Under the pieces are notes generated by a model, which was not told the origin of the DNA, ran no database searches, and saw only the letters and a program-made list of their open reading frames with translations. From positions 15,028,187 through 15,092,186 of the forward strand of contig CM068320.1 of assembly GCA_034766995.1 (NCBI GenBank): a stretch of 64,000 bases of DNA. The letters run 5' to 3'. How positions within the stretch are numbered: position 1 is the stretch's first letter; every line of letters starts with the position of its first letter. The translations under genes and the position numbers were made by a program. Origin of the DNA: Acanthacorydalis orientalis (lineage: Eukaryota; Arthropoda; Insecta; Megaloptera; Corydalidae). Of this stretch, positions 1 to 11,161 are shown one piece after another.

Positions 1-715
1 ATATCACACGAGAGACTGCTGAAATGTTAGGAATATCGAAATTCAGTGTTGAGAACTATTTGCATCAATTTGGTTTGGTTTCCAGATATGATGTTTGAGT
101 TCCGTATAATTTAAGCGAAAGGAATTTAGTCGATCGAATTTCGTCGAAAATGAACCATTTTTGAAGCGGATTGTTACTAGGGATGAAAAATGGATTATCT
201 ACAATAATGTGATATAAAACGATATTGGAGTAAACCAGGATTAACTTTGTTAACTTGTCTCAAACCCGGTTTACGCCCCAACAAAGTCATGTTATGTGTA
301 TGGTGGGATTAGAAAGGGGTACTGTTTTATGAGTTCCTGCCGCTTATCCAAATCATTAATTCTGATGAATACTGTTCACAGTTGGATAAACTGAAGAAGA
401 ACATTAAGGAAAACAGACCAGAATTTGCCAATAGCAAAGAAGAGTGGTTTTCTACCGAGATAACGCGAGGTTACACATATCTTTACAGATTCCGCCATAT
501 TCACCGGACTTAGCACTATAAGATTTTCACTTATTTCGTTCTTTACAAAATTCCCTTAATGGGAAAAAAATGTTTCTTTAGTAGCCTGTGAAATGAATGT
601 TTCGAGATTTTTTGCTGAAAAAGATAACAAATTCTGGAAGGATAGTGTTATGAAGCTGCCTACAAGATGCCAAAAAGTCATTTATTATAATGATCAATAC
701 ACTATTTAAAAAAGT
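1..715 (+). pseudogene. Degraded mariner transposase, C-terminal two thirds
   Basis: Reading across frames on the plus strand gives recognisable mariner pieces in order: the end of the helix-turn-helix part (TAEMLGISKFSVENYLHQFG), then RIVTRDEKWIIYNN holding the first catalytic Asp region, a VYGGIRKGY-like block, a QLDKLKKNIKENRPEF-like block broken by frameshifts, and an end resembling MKLP..CQKVI. Stops and frameshifts are frequent, so no protein is made. The left end lies outside the window and no terminal repeat is visible. The motif style fits Tc1/mariner superfamily D,D34D elements; I do not assign a subfamily. It lies in what I infer to be a downstream intron of the minus-strand DYRK gene. 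Confidence 0.75.
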
Positions 716-1870
716 TTTCTATATTAAAAAAATGACCGAGAAATTTACCGAGAAATCCGACATTACTTATTGGCCAACACAATATCTATTTAAAAAAGTA
801 TAGTAATGGCGAATGATCATTTCAAAATTAGAAAGTAAACAATATATTCAATGATTACCGATAAACATTTCTACCAATTCATAGATCCAGACTTCGAAAT
901 GTAATCAAGTTTAATACCATGAATGTTTTACATTAAAATATTTAATTTTTATAATAAATAATTATTTTTAAAAATATATACTTTTTGGATACGTATTAAT
1001 GAATAAAAAAATCTTAAAAATCATGTCGGTTTATTTTAAATTGGAATTTGTTAAGAGAAAAATATCTCGAGTTTTTGATTGACACATACATTAACATTAT
1101 AATTAAATGAAATGAACAACATGATAATATATTCTGTGAATTAAAGACCTTCAAATTTATTTCAGTCGACAATAATTTATTATATTCTTAACCTTGCAAA
1201 ACTTAATAAACTTGAAATATGTATGAAAGAAAATTTTGGAATAAAACGAAATAAATTTAATAAAATTGGTTTTCATTTATTTTATTTATATGAGTAAGTT
1301 TTTTTATCATTTGTGCATGACATAATGAATGGAAGAGACAATAAAAATACGAGCACAATATACACATACTTGGTTTAAAAATGTCTGATATGGTGAAATT
1401 ATTCGATATTCTTTATTTATCATTAGAGCACAAAAAACGAAATAGTAAAAAACGGAAAAAAGGAGTTATATCAAGTCCAATTTGTATTAATTGAAAAGTA
1501 TCCTGCTGTTATAATATATAGAAAAAGGACACGGTTAAATACAAATGCAATATCATTGACGGTGTGAATTAGTTGAAATAAATTTCAGAAGAAAAAATAC
1601 ACAATGTTATTATATTTTTCACATTTCCTAAATTAATAACAGGTAAATATTATTACATATTTTAAAATTTACACAATAATTTACTTTTTTAAAAAAGATA
1701 CAGTGATATGTAATTAATATAAAATTGATAAATATTTTATATATTCTGTGGAAGTATTCATACAGGAAAAAGTTGTGAAAATAATAACGAAACAATATTT
1801 TGATAAATGTTTGTGTATTTTATGAATTAAAAAATATTTATGTAAACATGTCCACAATTATAACTTTATT

Positions 1871-1928
<58 letters not shown>

Positions 1929-2450
1929 TAATAAAAAGATAATAAATAAAGTATGTTTAGATAAGATGTTTGTAATGTTATTTTGTGAATTTAAAAATCA
2001 TTTCTTTATAGAATATTTTACATAGTACCACAATATATAAGATTTTTTCTAAATTAAAGTGCTTAAAGTTTGTCGGATTTTTTCATTTTCATATCATGTA
2101 TACGGCTCATTTTACCAATTAAATATTTAATTTCATTTTAAAATCATTTAATTTACGAATTCAAGAATATTTAATTGTTATATAAAACTTTTACTTGTGT
2201 AAATTATATCATGGCATAAAGAAAATGTATTGAGAGTTACTTAAATAAATTTTAATATTCAAAAATAATTTGATGATGTATTCAAAGGTTTTTGGGTGAA
2301 AAATATCAACACAACTTATAAGCAATAAAATATTTAGGAATATTAAAACGGATTTTTTTAAGAATTTCATCTTTTGTTCATGAATATTTTATGTAAAAAC
2401 AAAATCGGGAACAAAATTAATTTATAAAAATTTTCTTGTAATTAAAAAAC
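716..2450. other. Intronic AT-rich DNA, no gene seen
   Basis: Inferred to be intron of the minus-strand DYRK kinase gene, whose kinase-domain exons must lie left of the window. I see no exon-like open segment, only AT-rich sequence with one (TA)n array at 1871-1928. Confidence 0.5.
1871..1928. repeat. (TA)n microsatellite
   Basis: Almost uninterrupted TA array. Confidence 0.95.
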
Positions 2451-2474
2451 TTATGTATATATATATATATACAG

Positions 2475-2660
2475 GTGATTCAACTTAGGCTTCCACATAA
2501 AAGTATTAAAAAAATTTAAAAAACATGTTATTCCCCATCTAGAATTTAATTTTAATTTTATTTTATTATTGAACTGAACTAAAATACTAAATAAAAAATA
2601 ACAAGTTTTCTTCACCCCTGCGCTCTCTTTTAATACATGTGGAAGCCTAAATTGAACCAC
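2475..2660 (+). mobile_element. MITE copy 1, about 186 bp, inside a (TA)n array
   Basis: Inverted terminal repeats are visible: the left end reads GTGATTCAACTTAGGCTTCC and the right end, reverse complemented, reads GTGGTTCAATTTAGGCTTCC. It is flanked by TA dinucleotide repeats on both sides. A second copy lies at 29890-30074 in the opposite orientation and shares the interior as well as the ends. There is no coding capacity. TA flanks suggest a Tc1/mariner-type mobilising enzyme, but that is inference. Confidence 0.75.
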
Positions 2661-2663
2661 CTT

Positions 2664-2863
<200 letters not shown>

Positions 2864-2985
2864 AATTCTTTGAACTCCTTTGTCGAGTCATCAATCGAGA
2901 CATCAATTTCATTCACAGGTACTCCTATGTAGTCACACTCGACATTTTTAAATTGCCAGTATAAATATGTACGTGTATTTGTATG
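2864..2985 (-). other. Unexplained open segment, protein-like composition
   Basis: On the minus strand about 40 codons are open before running into the (TA)n array; the readable part includes [17 protein letters not shown]. The composition (Asp, Glu, Pro, Val) is unlike the low-complexity AT-driven ORFs around it. No good splice acceptor is seen, and it does not match the kinase sequence expected next in the DYRK gene. It could be a transposon scrap or a damaged exon. Confidence 0.2.
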
Positions 2986-3058
2986 TTACAATATTTTTTT
3001 ACTCATATAAGCAATATGCATGTATATGACCTTTTTTGTAACAAAAAACTCCTTTGAA

Positions 3059-3720
3059 TGTTCTTGTTTTTTTGTTTGGGGACTAGAAATTTCTTTAGTG
3101 AACGGATATATTTTGTACAAAGAAAAAGCCAAGGAAGAAGGAAGAAAACCTTTCACCCACAAAATATTTCGGGAAACCGTGTTGTTAGGACAGATCCGTA
3201 ATTTTCGAATATCAAAAGTGAAATTATGAAGATCTGGAACAAGTGATGACAGTGAACGTTTAAATGGAAAATCTCATTTTATATTCCTACATCCAAAAAG
3301 AAAACATAAAGATTGTGCATTTTTCTCCGACCAAAAAATATCTGGAGGAAGAAAAGAAACTAACTTCTATTGTGAAACGTGTGAAAAAAAGCCTGGTCTA
3401 CATCCTGGAAACTGTTTCGAAAATTATCACATTCTTCAAGACTACAAAATGTGAAAAAGGTTAAATAAAATTGTTTGCAGTATGTATTTAGATTTTCTTT
3501 ATCTATTGAAATTTTCTTATTTTCCAATAAAAATATTTAGAAGTCCACAAATATCAGAACTCAGTGCAGTTCCAATGCTATTTTCAATATAATTAGTAAA
3601 AAAATGTTTAAATTGGTTCTTATCCATCAACTGTCTTTTGAAGTACATTTCAAATAAAACACTTAAAATAATTGGGAGTTATTGGAAAAAAAATTTAAAA
3701 ATAATTAGGAGTGCAATGGG
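3059..3720 (+). mobile_element. piggyBac-like element, 3' end only
   Basis: One frame on the plus strand encodes the C-terminal end of a piggyBac-type transposase. It includes the block NGYILYKEKAKEEGRKPFTH and then a cysteine-rich tail (NFYCETCEKKPGLHPGNCFE) ending at 3454. A single in-frame TGA at 3227-3229 interrupts it. The right end of the element is probably at 3720, where GTGCAATGGG abuts TTAA at 3721-3724, the piggyBac target duplication. The left end and most of the transposase are missing. Family knowledge: the C-terminal Cys/His domain binds subterminal repeats of the element. Confidence 0.8.
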
Positions 3721-3840
3721 TTAAACATTTCGTTTTTGAAACAAGTGAATCTTATTTTGATATTTTTACAAGAATCGAAAATAAAATCAAACAAGAATAT
3801 TTATCATAAGGAAATATTAAAAGGAAAAAAGTGTACGTAC

Positions 3841-4004
3841 TTTATTGTAACTACCATTATCGTCGTCGTATCCACCGTTCTGGGCTGCGCCATCTTCGCC
3901 ATGAATTTTACATGCATCTAATCCTAAATACCACACTTCATTGTAATTTTCTATTTCGCTCCTTTCAAATTCCGTTAATCTGCTGCCGTACAGCTTTAAT
4001 GCAT
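3841..4004 (-). CDS. Dyrk2: DYRK2/3-type kinase, coding exon with NAPA-like motif
   Basis: This is the last exon of the kinase gene inside the window. The acceptor ATTTTCAG is followed by an open 164-nt exon and a GTACGT donor. It reads D-ALKLYGSRLTEFERSEI...EVWYLGLDACK...GGYDDDNGSYNK. The match to vertebrate DYRK2/3 is clear at two places: the KQYMQKLTAFEHHEI..YFLGLNAK-type NAPA block and the GGYDDDQGSY motif just before the kinase domain. Class-II DYRKs phosphorylate Ser/Thr targets and autophosphorylate an activation-loop Tyr with help from NAPA. The exon starts at codon position 2 (completing GAT) and ends in phase 0. The next exon should open with the start of the kinase domain and is not in the window. 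Drosophila's orthologue is smi35A. Confidence 0.88.
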
Positions 4005-4076
4005 CTGAAAATATTATTTGTAATTAATATCGTGTTAATATTTCCTATTGTTTATTTTATAGTATATTATATTTAC
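4005..4076 (-). other. Dyrk2: Short phase-1 intron of the DYRK gene
   Basis: A 72-bp intron on the minus strand with a GTAAAT donor after AGT-G and an ATTTTCAG acceptor. It is the only compact intron in this gene; the others are several kilobases. Confidence 0.75.
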
Positions 4077-4248
4077 CACTGCTGCTTTTAGGAAACTCTG
4101 AACCGTTAGCTTCTTTACTATTGTTATTATTTAACTGTTTCGAATTTTTCATAAGCGTAGTCTCAATAGCAGGCGTATTTGGTGTAGAACAATCTGCTGA
4201 GTTTATATTCAACTGGGATGCAGATTTACATGTTTCCAGTAAAGGAAG
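4077..4248 (-). CDS. Dyrk2: DYRK2/3-type kinase, coding exon (low-complexity N-terminal region)
   Basis: The 172-nt exon is fully open on the minus strand, starting in phase 0 after a TTCTTTTTTAAAG acceptor and ending G|GTAAAT. It encodes 57 residues beginning LPLLETCKSASQLNINSADC, rich in Ser, Asn and Thr with an N-N-N-N run, as expected for the poorly conserved, disordered N-terminus of class-II DYRKs. It splices in frame to the conserved exon at 3841-4004. A short TA-rich stretch lies only about 25-55 nt upstream of the acceptor. Assignment rests on phase continuity and the neighbouring exon, not on sequence similarity of this exon itself. Confidence 0.75.
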
Positions 4249-4374
4249 CTTTAAAAAAGAAATAAGAAATATTTATATATATAATATATATATATAATAA
4301 TAATAATCATAATAAGATCGATGTACAAATGTATCTCGTTTTCATTTTCCAGCTATACGCTTACTAAATCTCTG

Positions 4375-4375
4375 A

Positions 4376-4431
<56 letters not shown>
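4375..4431. repeat. (TA)n microsatellite
   Basis: TA array about 130 bp upstream (minus sense) of the DYRK exon at 4077-4248. Confidence 0.95.
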
Positions 4432-4434
<3 letters not shown>

Positions 4435-4851
4435 ATACTAAGATCATTCACATGAAACTGAATCCAAAATTTGAATAAGTTTCGAATCACAAGTAAACAA
4501 TCTTTTTAATTATGAAAATATTAAATGAATGATTTGAGATTCTAACCAGCATTGTTTGTTCTATAAAAATATATTTACCCAAAGTCTACAGCTGTTTGTT
4601 TAACTTTTTTCTCGTCGTTTGCAAATATACAAAATATCGAATTTAATTACGCATCATAAGAAAATCAATGAAATTTTTTTTTATCCGTTTAATAGTATTT
4701 GAATATTTATTGTGAATATATATTGCAAAATATTTTCATCTATCACTAGGCAGTAATTATTAACGAATATCACTGATACACTTATTTCTATAAAATTTCT
4801 AACTCTTAAAGTACTTATGTTTTTATTCTTCTTAAAATGATATAAATTATA

Positions 4852-6160
4852 TTAGGTTGGTGCAAAAATAATTACGGCTGTTAAGATTGACTATAAAGAA
4901 GCATATATCAGTTAAAAATTATATTTATTAATCAAAATAAAAACCATTGGTCTACACACATTTCTACCAACGGGAAACCAGTTTGGTTATTCCTACAAAA
5001 TAGAATTCTGGAGTCCTGGAATTAACGAATTCATCAAAAGCGCTTTGAGCTGATGCTTGATCTTTCTCTCGAAGGAAATTACTCAAATATTTTAAAAAAA
5101 TGATAATCTGTCTGAGACAGGTCCGGAAAATGAGGTGAGTGAGGTTCCAAAACCCAGTTCATTTAATATTTTTAAAATTATTTGTGAGACGTGTGGTCTA
5201 ACGTTGTCATGAACAAGAATTTGTCCTCTTCGATTGACTAATTTTGGCCGTAAACGGTGCAATTTCTCATGCTATTTTTCAGTGTTCTGAAAATATTTTT
5301 CTGCTGTTATTGTTTCACTAGGATTTAAGAAGTTGTAGTGAATGAGGCCACTTGCCGACCACCAAGCAGTGATCACAATCTTTTTTTCATGAACCTTCGG
5401 CTTAGGAAACTGTTTTGATGCTTCTCCTTGATCTTGTCACTGTGATGAACGTTTCTGATTGTTGTAGAGAATCCACTTTTCATCACATGTGACAATGCGA
5501 TCAAGAAAGGGATCATATTTGTTATGCAAAAGAAGCGCAGAGCAGACTTAGTATCGTCTTCGAATTGCTTGATGTTTGTTTACTTCGTACGGCACCCATT
5601 AATCCAATTTTACTGTTTTTCCAATTAAACTCAAATGTCGAACAACTGTTGAATGATCAACATTGAGTTCTTCTGTCACTTTTCGAGTTGTTTTATGCGA
5701 TTCCGCTTCAATAATGGTTTTTAAATCATTATTGTCTATATCTGAAAGACTTCCACGACCCTCTTCACCATCAAGGCTTTCTTTTCAATTATGAAATTTT
5801 TGAAGCCAGTGTTGAGCTCTGCGTTTACTAATTGACTCTTCACCGAAAACAAATTTGATATTTCGAGCAGTTTCCGTTGCTTTGCGTCTCAATTGAAACT
5901 CATACAACAAAATCGCGTGAAATTGCTTTTTCCACGACTAATTTAAGAGGTTATATCCAACAACATTAAATAATGAAAACAATAGATATAAGCTGAAATC
6001 AGTAGTGCTAATTTCATTGTTTACAATGGCGTAACATGATAATAACAAAAGATAACGGTAACTAGAAAAACCGGCGCCAAACTTAAAATGATAAAAACTG
6101 TAATTCTCCTCAAATAAGTAATACCAACCAGTAATAATCAAATAAGTAATACCAATCTAA
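4852..6160 (-). mobile_element. Full-length but inactive mariner (TTAGGTTGGTGC ends)
   Basis: The left end reads TTAGGTTGGTGCAAAAATAA. The right end is eroded and contains a local repeat (two AAATAAGTAATACCAA blocks) before CCAATCTAA at 6160. The minus strand encodes a mariner transposase with all regions present but many stops and frameshifts: KLGRKATETARN, TCDEKWILYNNQKR, ASGLIHYNFLNPSETITAEK and VHDNVRPHVSQ. The block set resembles the cecropia-type mariners (the Hsmar1 group). Two relatives with the same termini lie at 34332 (fragment) and 37766-38606 (deletion derivative). Confidence 0.82.
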
Positions 6161-6262
6161 TAGTTTAAGATCTGTTCACAATTTAATCTGGTTTTAATAA
6201 GTTTCTGTATAAAATTATTCAAATTAATTTAACAAAGTAGAATTGTACAATTTTCTTATACA

Positions 6263-6266
<4 letters not shown>

Positions 6267-6318
<52 letters not shown>
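6267..6318. repeat. (TA)n microsatellite
   Basis: Pure TA array about 110 bp beyond the mariner end. Confidence 0.95.
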
Positions 6319-6321
<3 letters not shown>

Positions 6322-7229
6322 AAACTGTTCATTTCATAATGTCTAATAATAAACAGGTACATTATGTAAAATCTTTACGTGTAGTATATGATAATTAAGA
6401 ATGGCTATTCGTATTATAAGTACGCAATTGAATATTATGAAATATATAAAGAGGCAATAATTGAATTAATTTCTTTCGTTGTATATATTATAGGACGAAG
6501 AAAATAAAAATAAGCAAACACTTATCAGTTATTACTAATTAGTAAAAATGTTTACAAATCGGTAAAAATTCCAATTTTACAACGAATAACATATTATTAA
6601 ATTTAATAAATATTACATAGGTATCAGTGTCAGCAAAATATCTGACTTAACATCTAGTATATTTTTGTTTGTATTGAAATTTATGCGAAAATATGTTTTA
6701 TTAATTAAATTATTTGAAATTTTCTTTTAGAAATTATTGTGTGGTAGATAATAAATTTGTCAATTTGAAAAATTTGGATTATTGAAAAAGCGGAGAAATA
6801 TCTTTACTTTTTTGAGAAGTACTAATTTCTGTTGTCCATTATTTTGTCTGTTACAATTAGCTATAAAAAAAACATACTAAGTTTGGAATATGAACAAGAG
6901 TTGAAAATATTAGTGATTTGATTATTTGTGTTTGATTTTGTTTTCTGTTACAAACAATCGAATGTAAGTAAAGACATTAAAAGAGCAGAGAATTAAATAA
7001 ACTTGATAAATACCCCATAAATATTCTAGTGATCATTCAAAATTGCAAGTATTTCATTATTTACACCCTACATATTTTCTAATACCTAATCCATAAATGA
7101 TGAGAATTCAATTGAAATACTCAATATTAATTCAATAAATAAATAAAAAAAAACTCCAACTTCCTCATAAATAATCAAATACAAACATTTTGTTTCATTT
7201 TAATAATTTTGATTATTTTATTGCAAGTA

Positions 7230-8010
7230 CAATGAACCTCCGTACAATGCGAGAGATACATTCCACGTTATAGGAAACCGCGTTATACGAACTACATGTA
7301 TTATGTGTATGCACTGTGAGTGTGGCGTGACGGTTTTGTACGAATTTATCTTATGCGATGAAGAAAACTCATTCCAATTAACCAGAGAAACATTTGACTT
7401 TAGAGAGCTTAAATGAACGATTAGAAGTAGCCAAAAAGTTAGAAATAGATTTTATAAATATTTACCAGTCAATAGAGCGCTCTGTCATATTTAAAAGGAA
7501 ATTGCTTGATTGTTTATCTCCATATTTTCAAGCCAAAAATAATTTGGAAAAAAAAATGGTTTAAAAAATAACTATAATAGCAGAGACGAAACTATTAAAT
7601 CTCAACCGATGAATCTGTACAGCCAATGCTAACAAGACGATGTCGTTGGTACTTATTTGAAGAGAATAAATGTTACTTCATTATTTAAACTTAATTTTTG
7701 CTTCGATTTTAAACGAAATAAATATTTATAAATATTTTTCAAACATCTCTTCAAATATTCATTTTAATTTTTTAAGGTAAACTTTTACATCTTTTATAAC
7801 TATAACTTCCCTAAAATACATGAACAAGAGGTAAGTACGTACGGTGTTTCTAAACAAAAAAATCGAAAAGTGTGTCAAAATGTTTAATTTATCCAACGCG
7901 TTGTACAGGAGTGGTTATCTTGCTTTATAAGTACTGGTCGTAATTCTTTCGTCGCGTAATACGAATCCGCTTTATAAGGGGGCACGTTATACTCGTATGA
8001 GGGTCCACTA
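7230..8010 (+). mobile_element. pogo/Tigger-like element, internally deleted
   Basis: The ends are imperfect inverted repeats. The left reads CAATGAACCTCCGTACAATG; the right, reverse complemented, reads TAGTGGACCCTCATACGAGT. Both sides carry TA. Subterminal motifs recur on both arms (ACGTTATA.. and ..CGCGTTATACGA / GTATAACGTGCC). CAGTG-like ends with TA duplication are typical of pogo/Tigger elements. The interior keeps only a short open segment (7382-7564). Confidence 0.65.
7382..7564 (+). pseudogene. Remnant C-terminal segment of a Tigger-like transposase
   Basis: Sixty codons open inside the pogo/Tigger-like element: LESLNERLEVAKKLEIDF...SIERSVIFKRKLLDCLSPYF, ending at a TAA. Helical, charged, ending without a DDE core, it looks like the region after the catalytic domain in Tigger/pogo proteins. 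The frame is closed upstream by a stop at 7379. Family assignment is inferred mainly from the flanking terminal repeats. Confidence 0.45.
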
Positions 8011-8123
8011 TAGTTAGAAAAATGGTGAATATGAGTTTTGTTTCCGATTATTCCATTCCTTTCTTACACATACATATATACATACACACTTACATGCATA
8101 CATATATGGAAACATATATATAC

Positions 8124-8125
<2 letters not shown>

Positions 8126-8182
<57 letters not shown>
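8126..8182. repeat. (TA)n microsatellite
   Basis: Pure TA, preceded by imperfect ACATATATA repeats from about 8066. Confidence 0.95.
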
Positions 8183-8184
<2 letters not shown>

Positions 8185-8589
8185 AGTAGATTTATACTTT
8201 CAAAATAATTATTAAACACAATTTTATTGATTAAAATATTGCATTATAATTTGAAAAATATACAATTCAAGTTAATATTAGTTTACAGCATTTTTTACAA
8301 CAATATTATTGACTGTAACACTTTCCAATCGTACAATTTAAAATCAAAAATGATATATCTGATTATTAACCTACGTTTAGTTTTTAAAAAATTCTAATAA
8401 ATATATAGTAATGTTGAAAAAGAATTAATATAATGCAATTCATTCAAACTCAGTCATTGGAATTAATAAAGTTTTTTATATTTTTAAATAAAGAATTTTT
8501 TTTGTTATACTGTTTTATCAATGATTTTTTTAATTATTTAATAACAATTTTAACTTTTAATTTCATTCAAGCAAACCATTTAGTTCAGA

Positions 8590-8663
8590 AATATGGTTTA
8601 AACATGTTACTCAACAATGTTCTATCTTGTAAAAGGTAACTTAAAAAGTAAAGATGTTACTTT
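8590..8663 (+). repeat. Dispersed intronic repeat, copy A
   Basis: Shares about 70 bp with 12239-12303 at high identity, starting ATATGGTTTAAACATGTTAC and including GTAAAAGGTAACTTAAAAAG. The two copies lie on either side of the DYRK exon at 11162-11287, in direct orientation. Confidence 0.75.
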
Positions 8664-8676
8664 CATATACTCGTGT

Positions 8677-8677
8677 G

Positions 8678-8737
<60 letters not shown>

Positions 8738-8745
8738 GTATGTAT

Positions 8746-8798
<53 letters not shown>

Positions 8799-8807
8799 GT
8801 GTGTATG

Positions 8808-8857
<50 letters not shown>

Positions 8858-8870
8858 GTATGTATTATAT
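8677..8870. repeat. (TA)n microsatellite, three blocks
   Basis: Three TA blocks separated by related spacers (ACGTATGTATTATGTA, GTGTGTATGTATTA, ACACGTATGTATTA), implying duplication of a block plus spacer. Confidence 0.95.
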
Positions 8871-9713
8871 GAGATGAAAAAATATTGTACTCGTTTGTTC
8901 AAAAATTATCAGCACACGTTTCTTTATGTTCTTTTCAAATTAGATTTGAATGTTTTTACTGATATTTAAATTTATTCTGTCATACATAGTTATATAACTA
9001 ATGTTAAAACCCGAGTATGCGTATTCAGTATCAGAAGTAAAAAATTACTTTAAAATCGCAGCTGGCTAGTGCATACGATACAATTTTTTTCTGTCGGAGT
9101 TGGCAAGTGTATATTGATGAGTTCATCTGTCTTTCGCGCTGTCAACAAACATTTGAGGTTAAAATAGTTGTTAGTCCACAGTACAATTCAAAATAGGATC
9201 TGCACTGATCATTATTAAAATAAAGTACACTTATCATCAAATTAATAAGTGTGTGCAGTTTGACATTACAGAAGGTCTGCATGTTTGCTCCACCAACTCA
9301 CACTTACAACTAATTTAATAAACATAAATTACAAACTTCTACGTTGAAATAGCAAATATTTTATCCCGAAGGAACGCAACTACTTTTTATTAATGAGACG
9401 TAGAGTTCTGTTGAACATGAATTCTCATAGTAAAGTTTTAAATTAATGTTTTGCCTATAAATAGAAACTTGAAATAAATTATCATTTGATATTTTTTGAA
9501 TGCTATTTTGTACAATTTGGCTTACTGTATAATTTACTTATTTGAAAAATAATGTAAATTTTCACTTTTCATCGCATGTAACTAAACGTTTTAAAATATT
9601 CATTAAAACTGCTGTTACTGACCAGAATACATATGTATGCAAATATTAGATCATTCAATTTCTCGACGGGAACACTACCCTCTTTATGTATGTATAAGTT
9701 GTCAGAATTGTAA

Positions 9714-9719
9714 TCTCTC

Positions 9720-9756
<37 letters not shown>

Positions 9757-9826
9757 AATTTTTCAAGATATTATTGTCATGTTTATATATATATATATAG
9801 ATATATATATATATAGAGAGAGAGAG
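9714..9826. repeat. Palindromic compound microsatellite (CT)n(TA)n ... (TA)n(GA)n
   Basis: The left arm is a CT run (9714-9740) followed by TA (to about 9757). After about 27 bp of unique sequence comes TA with one G interruption (9784-9815), then a GA run (9816-9826). The arms are reverse complements, so single-stranded DNA or RNA here could fold into a long hairpin. Confidence 0.8.
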
Positions 9827-10168
9827 TTGTAATTTAAATTAAAGAACTATATAATTCGATAAAATGTCCAAAAAATCGTGTTTAAATGCATATCAGTTAC
9901 TATTCATAATTATTGATTATATTATTTGTAAATTTTAACAGATATGATGAAATAAAATGGAATAAATATTATTTTACAGCGTTTGCAAAAGTTTTAAATG
10001 GTACTATATTATTAAATATATTTTTATGTTTATCACTTTAGTTGTTCAACTGTTGTCAGAATTTTTCAAAATAAGGAAGTTGATTATGCCAGTAGTAATT
10101 TTTAAAACTTACAAAAATTGACGCATGTCATTCTTATTTTGTTCATTTATTCACATATGTATGTAAAT

Positions 10169-10170
<2 letters not shown>

Positions 10171-10236
<66 letters not shown>
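10171..10236. repeat. (TA)n microsatellite
   Basis: Pure TA array ending directly at the left terminus of the 10237 mariner. Confidence 0.95.
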
Positions 10237-10240
<4 letters not shown>

Positions 10241-10809
10241 GTTGGTAGGAAAATAATTTCGGTTTTTTTCTTGAATTCTAACTATTTTTTTCAATGAAAG
10301 TGTCATTTCATCATGATAATGTTAATATCATTTTAAAGTACATTTTTTGGTCTGTATTTTTATAATATCGACTTTGGTTTTATTATTAAATTTGCCTAAA
10401 TATTGGACTATTGAATTAAAGATCTAAAAAAAGCAAATAAGAGTAATTTTTTGTATGAGTTCAATATGGATGGTAAAGCAGCAGAAAATGCTCGTAAACT
10501 AAACGATGCTTTTGGTGTGGGGACTTTTAAGAAACGTACGATGCAATATGATGGTTCCAAAAATTTCGTGCTGTGGACGAGAACCTTGAAAGTGAAGAAG
10601 ATCACGGGCGTTCTTCTTCAGTTCATAACGACCAACTGAAGGTGTTTGTTGAATCAGAACTACGCACAACAATTCGAGATCTTGCACAAAAGTTAGGCGT
10701 TAGTCATCAAACAGTTCTGGACCACTTAAAACAGCTAGGAAAATCGAAAAACAGAAAAATGTATATGAATTTGAGATCATGCACTGTCATTATTTTTCTA
10801 CCAACCTAA
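10237..10809 (+). mobile_element. Miniature mariner, 573 bp, transposase N-terminus only
   Basis: Inverted ends TTAGGTTGGTAGGAAAATAA and, at right, TATTTTTCTACCAACCTAA, flanked by TA. It sits directly at the edge of a (TA)n array. The plus strand keeps only the N-terminal DNA-binding part, in two frames: NMDGKAAENARKLNDAFGVG and, after a frameshift, DENLESEEDHGRSSSVHNDQ...TIRDLAQKLGVSHQTVLDHL. The rest of the gene is deleted. The junction (about AAATGTATATGAATTTGAGA) is at the same place as in the copy at 61026-61541, so both come from one deleted ancestor. Confidence 0.85.
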
Positions 10810-10888
10810 TATGTTGTAGGAAAATATAATCTACTTCAATATAGAATAGCAATTAATTAGATAAATCTCTTCATTCATTACATATAGG

Positions 10889-11066
10889 TCGCGGGCGTTC
10901 TTCTTCAGTTCATAACGATCAACTGAAGGCATTAGTTGAATCAAAACCACGCACAGCGTATACAAAAATTGATATAAATAATTTCAAATTCATATACATT
11001 GTTGTATTACATATACAAAAACGTATATGAATTTGCAAATCATAAATCGTATTATTTTTCAATCAA

Positions 11067-11068
<2 letters not shown>
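10889..11068 (+). mobile_element. Fragment of the same miniature mariner
   Basis: Starts abruptly with GTCGCGGGCGTTCTTCTTCA, matches the 10237 copy through the TCATAACGATCAACTGAAGG block, then jumps to the 3' end (ACGTATATGAATTTGC...ATTATTTTTCAATCAACTT). It lies only 80 bp from the longer copy and just downstream (minus sense) of the DYRK exon at 11162-11287. Confidence 0.75.

Positions 11069-11070
<2 letters not shown>

Positions 11071-11117
<47 letters not shown>
11071..11117. repeat. (TA)n microsatellite
   Basis: TA array between the mariner fragment and the DYRK exon at 11162. Confidence 0.95.
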
Positions 11118-11122
<5 letters not shown>

Positions 11123-11161
11123 TTCAATAATTACTACCAATTTACTATAACTAATAATTAC

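Larger units (their letters stand above)
4249..11161 (-). other. Dyrk2: DYRK gene intron, about 6.9 kb, filled with transposons
   Basis: Lies between the exon at 11162-11287 and the exon at 4077-4248. It holds a dead full-length mariner, a pogo/Tigger-like element, two miniature mariner pieces and several TA arrays. Stretches 6320-7229, 8183-8580 and 8880-9700 show no gene I can support. Confidence 0.65.

Noticed and set aside
3736..4091. Plus-strand ORFs over the DYRK exons
   Set aside because: Antisense shadows of the minus-strand exons at 3841-4004 and 4077-4248, which have splice sites and family motifs.
9030..9182. Open frame of about 43 codons with raised GC (SQLASAYDTIFFCRSW..)
   Set aside because: No splice sites or recognised family; the stretch has internal near-repeats (CAGCTGGCTAGTG, AGTTGGCAAGTG) suggesting old repeat DNA.
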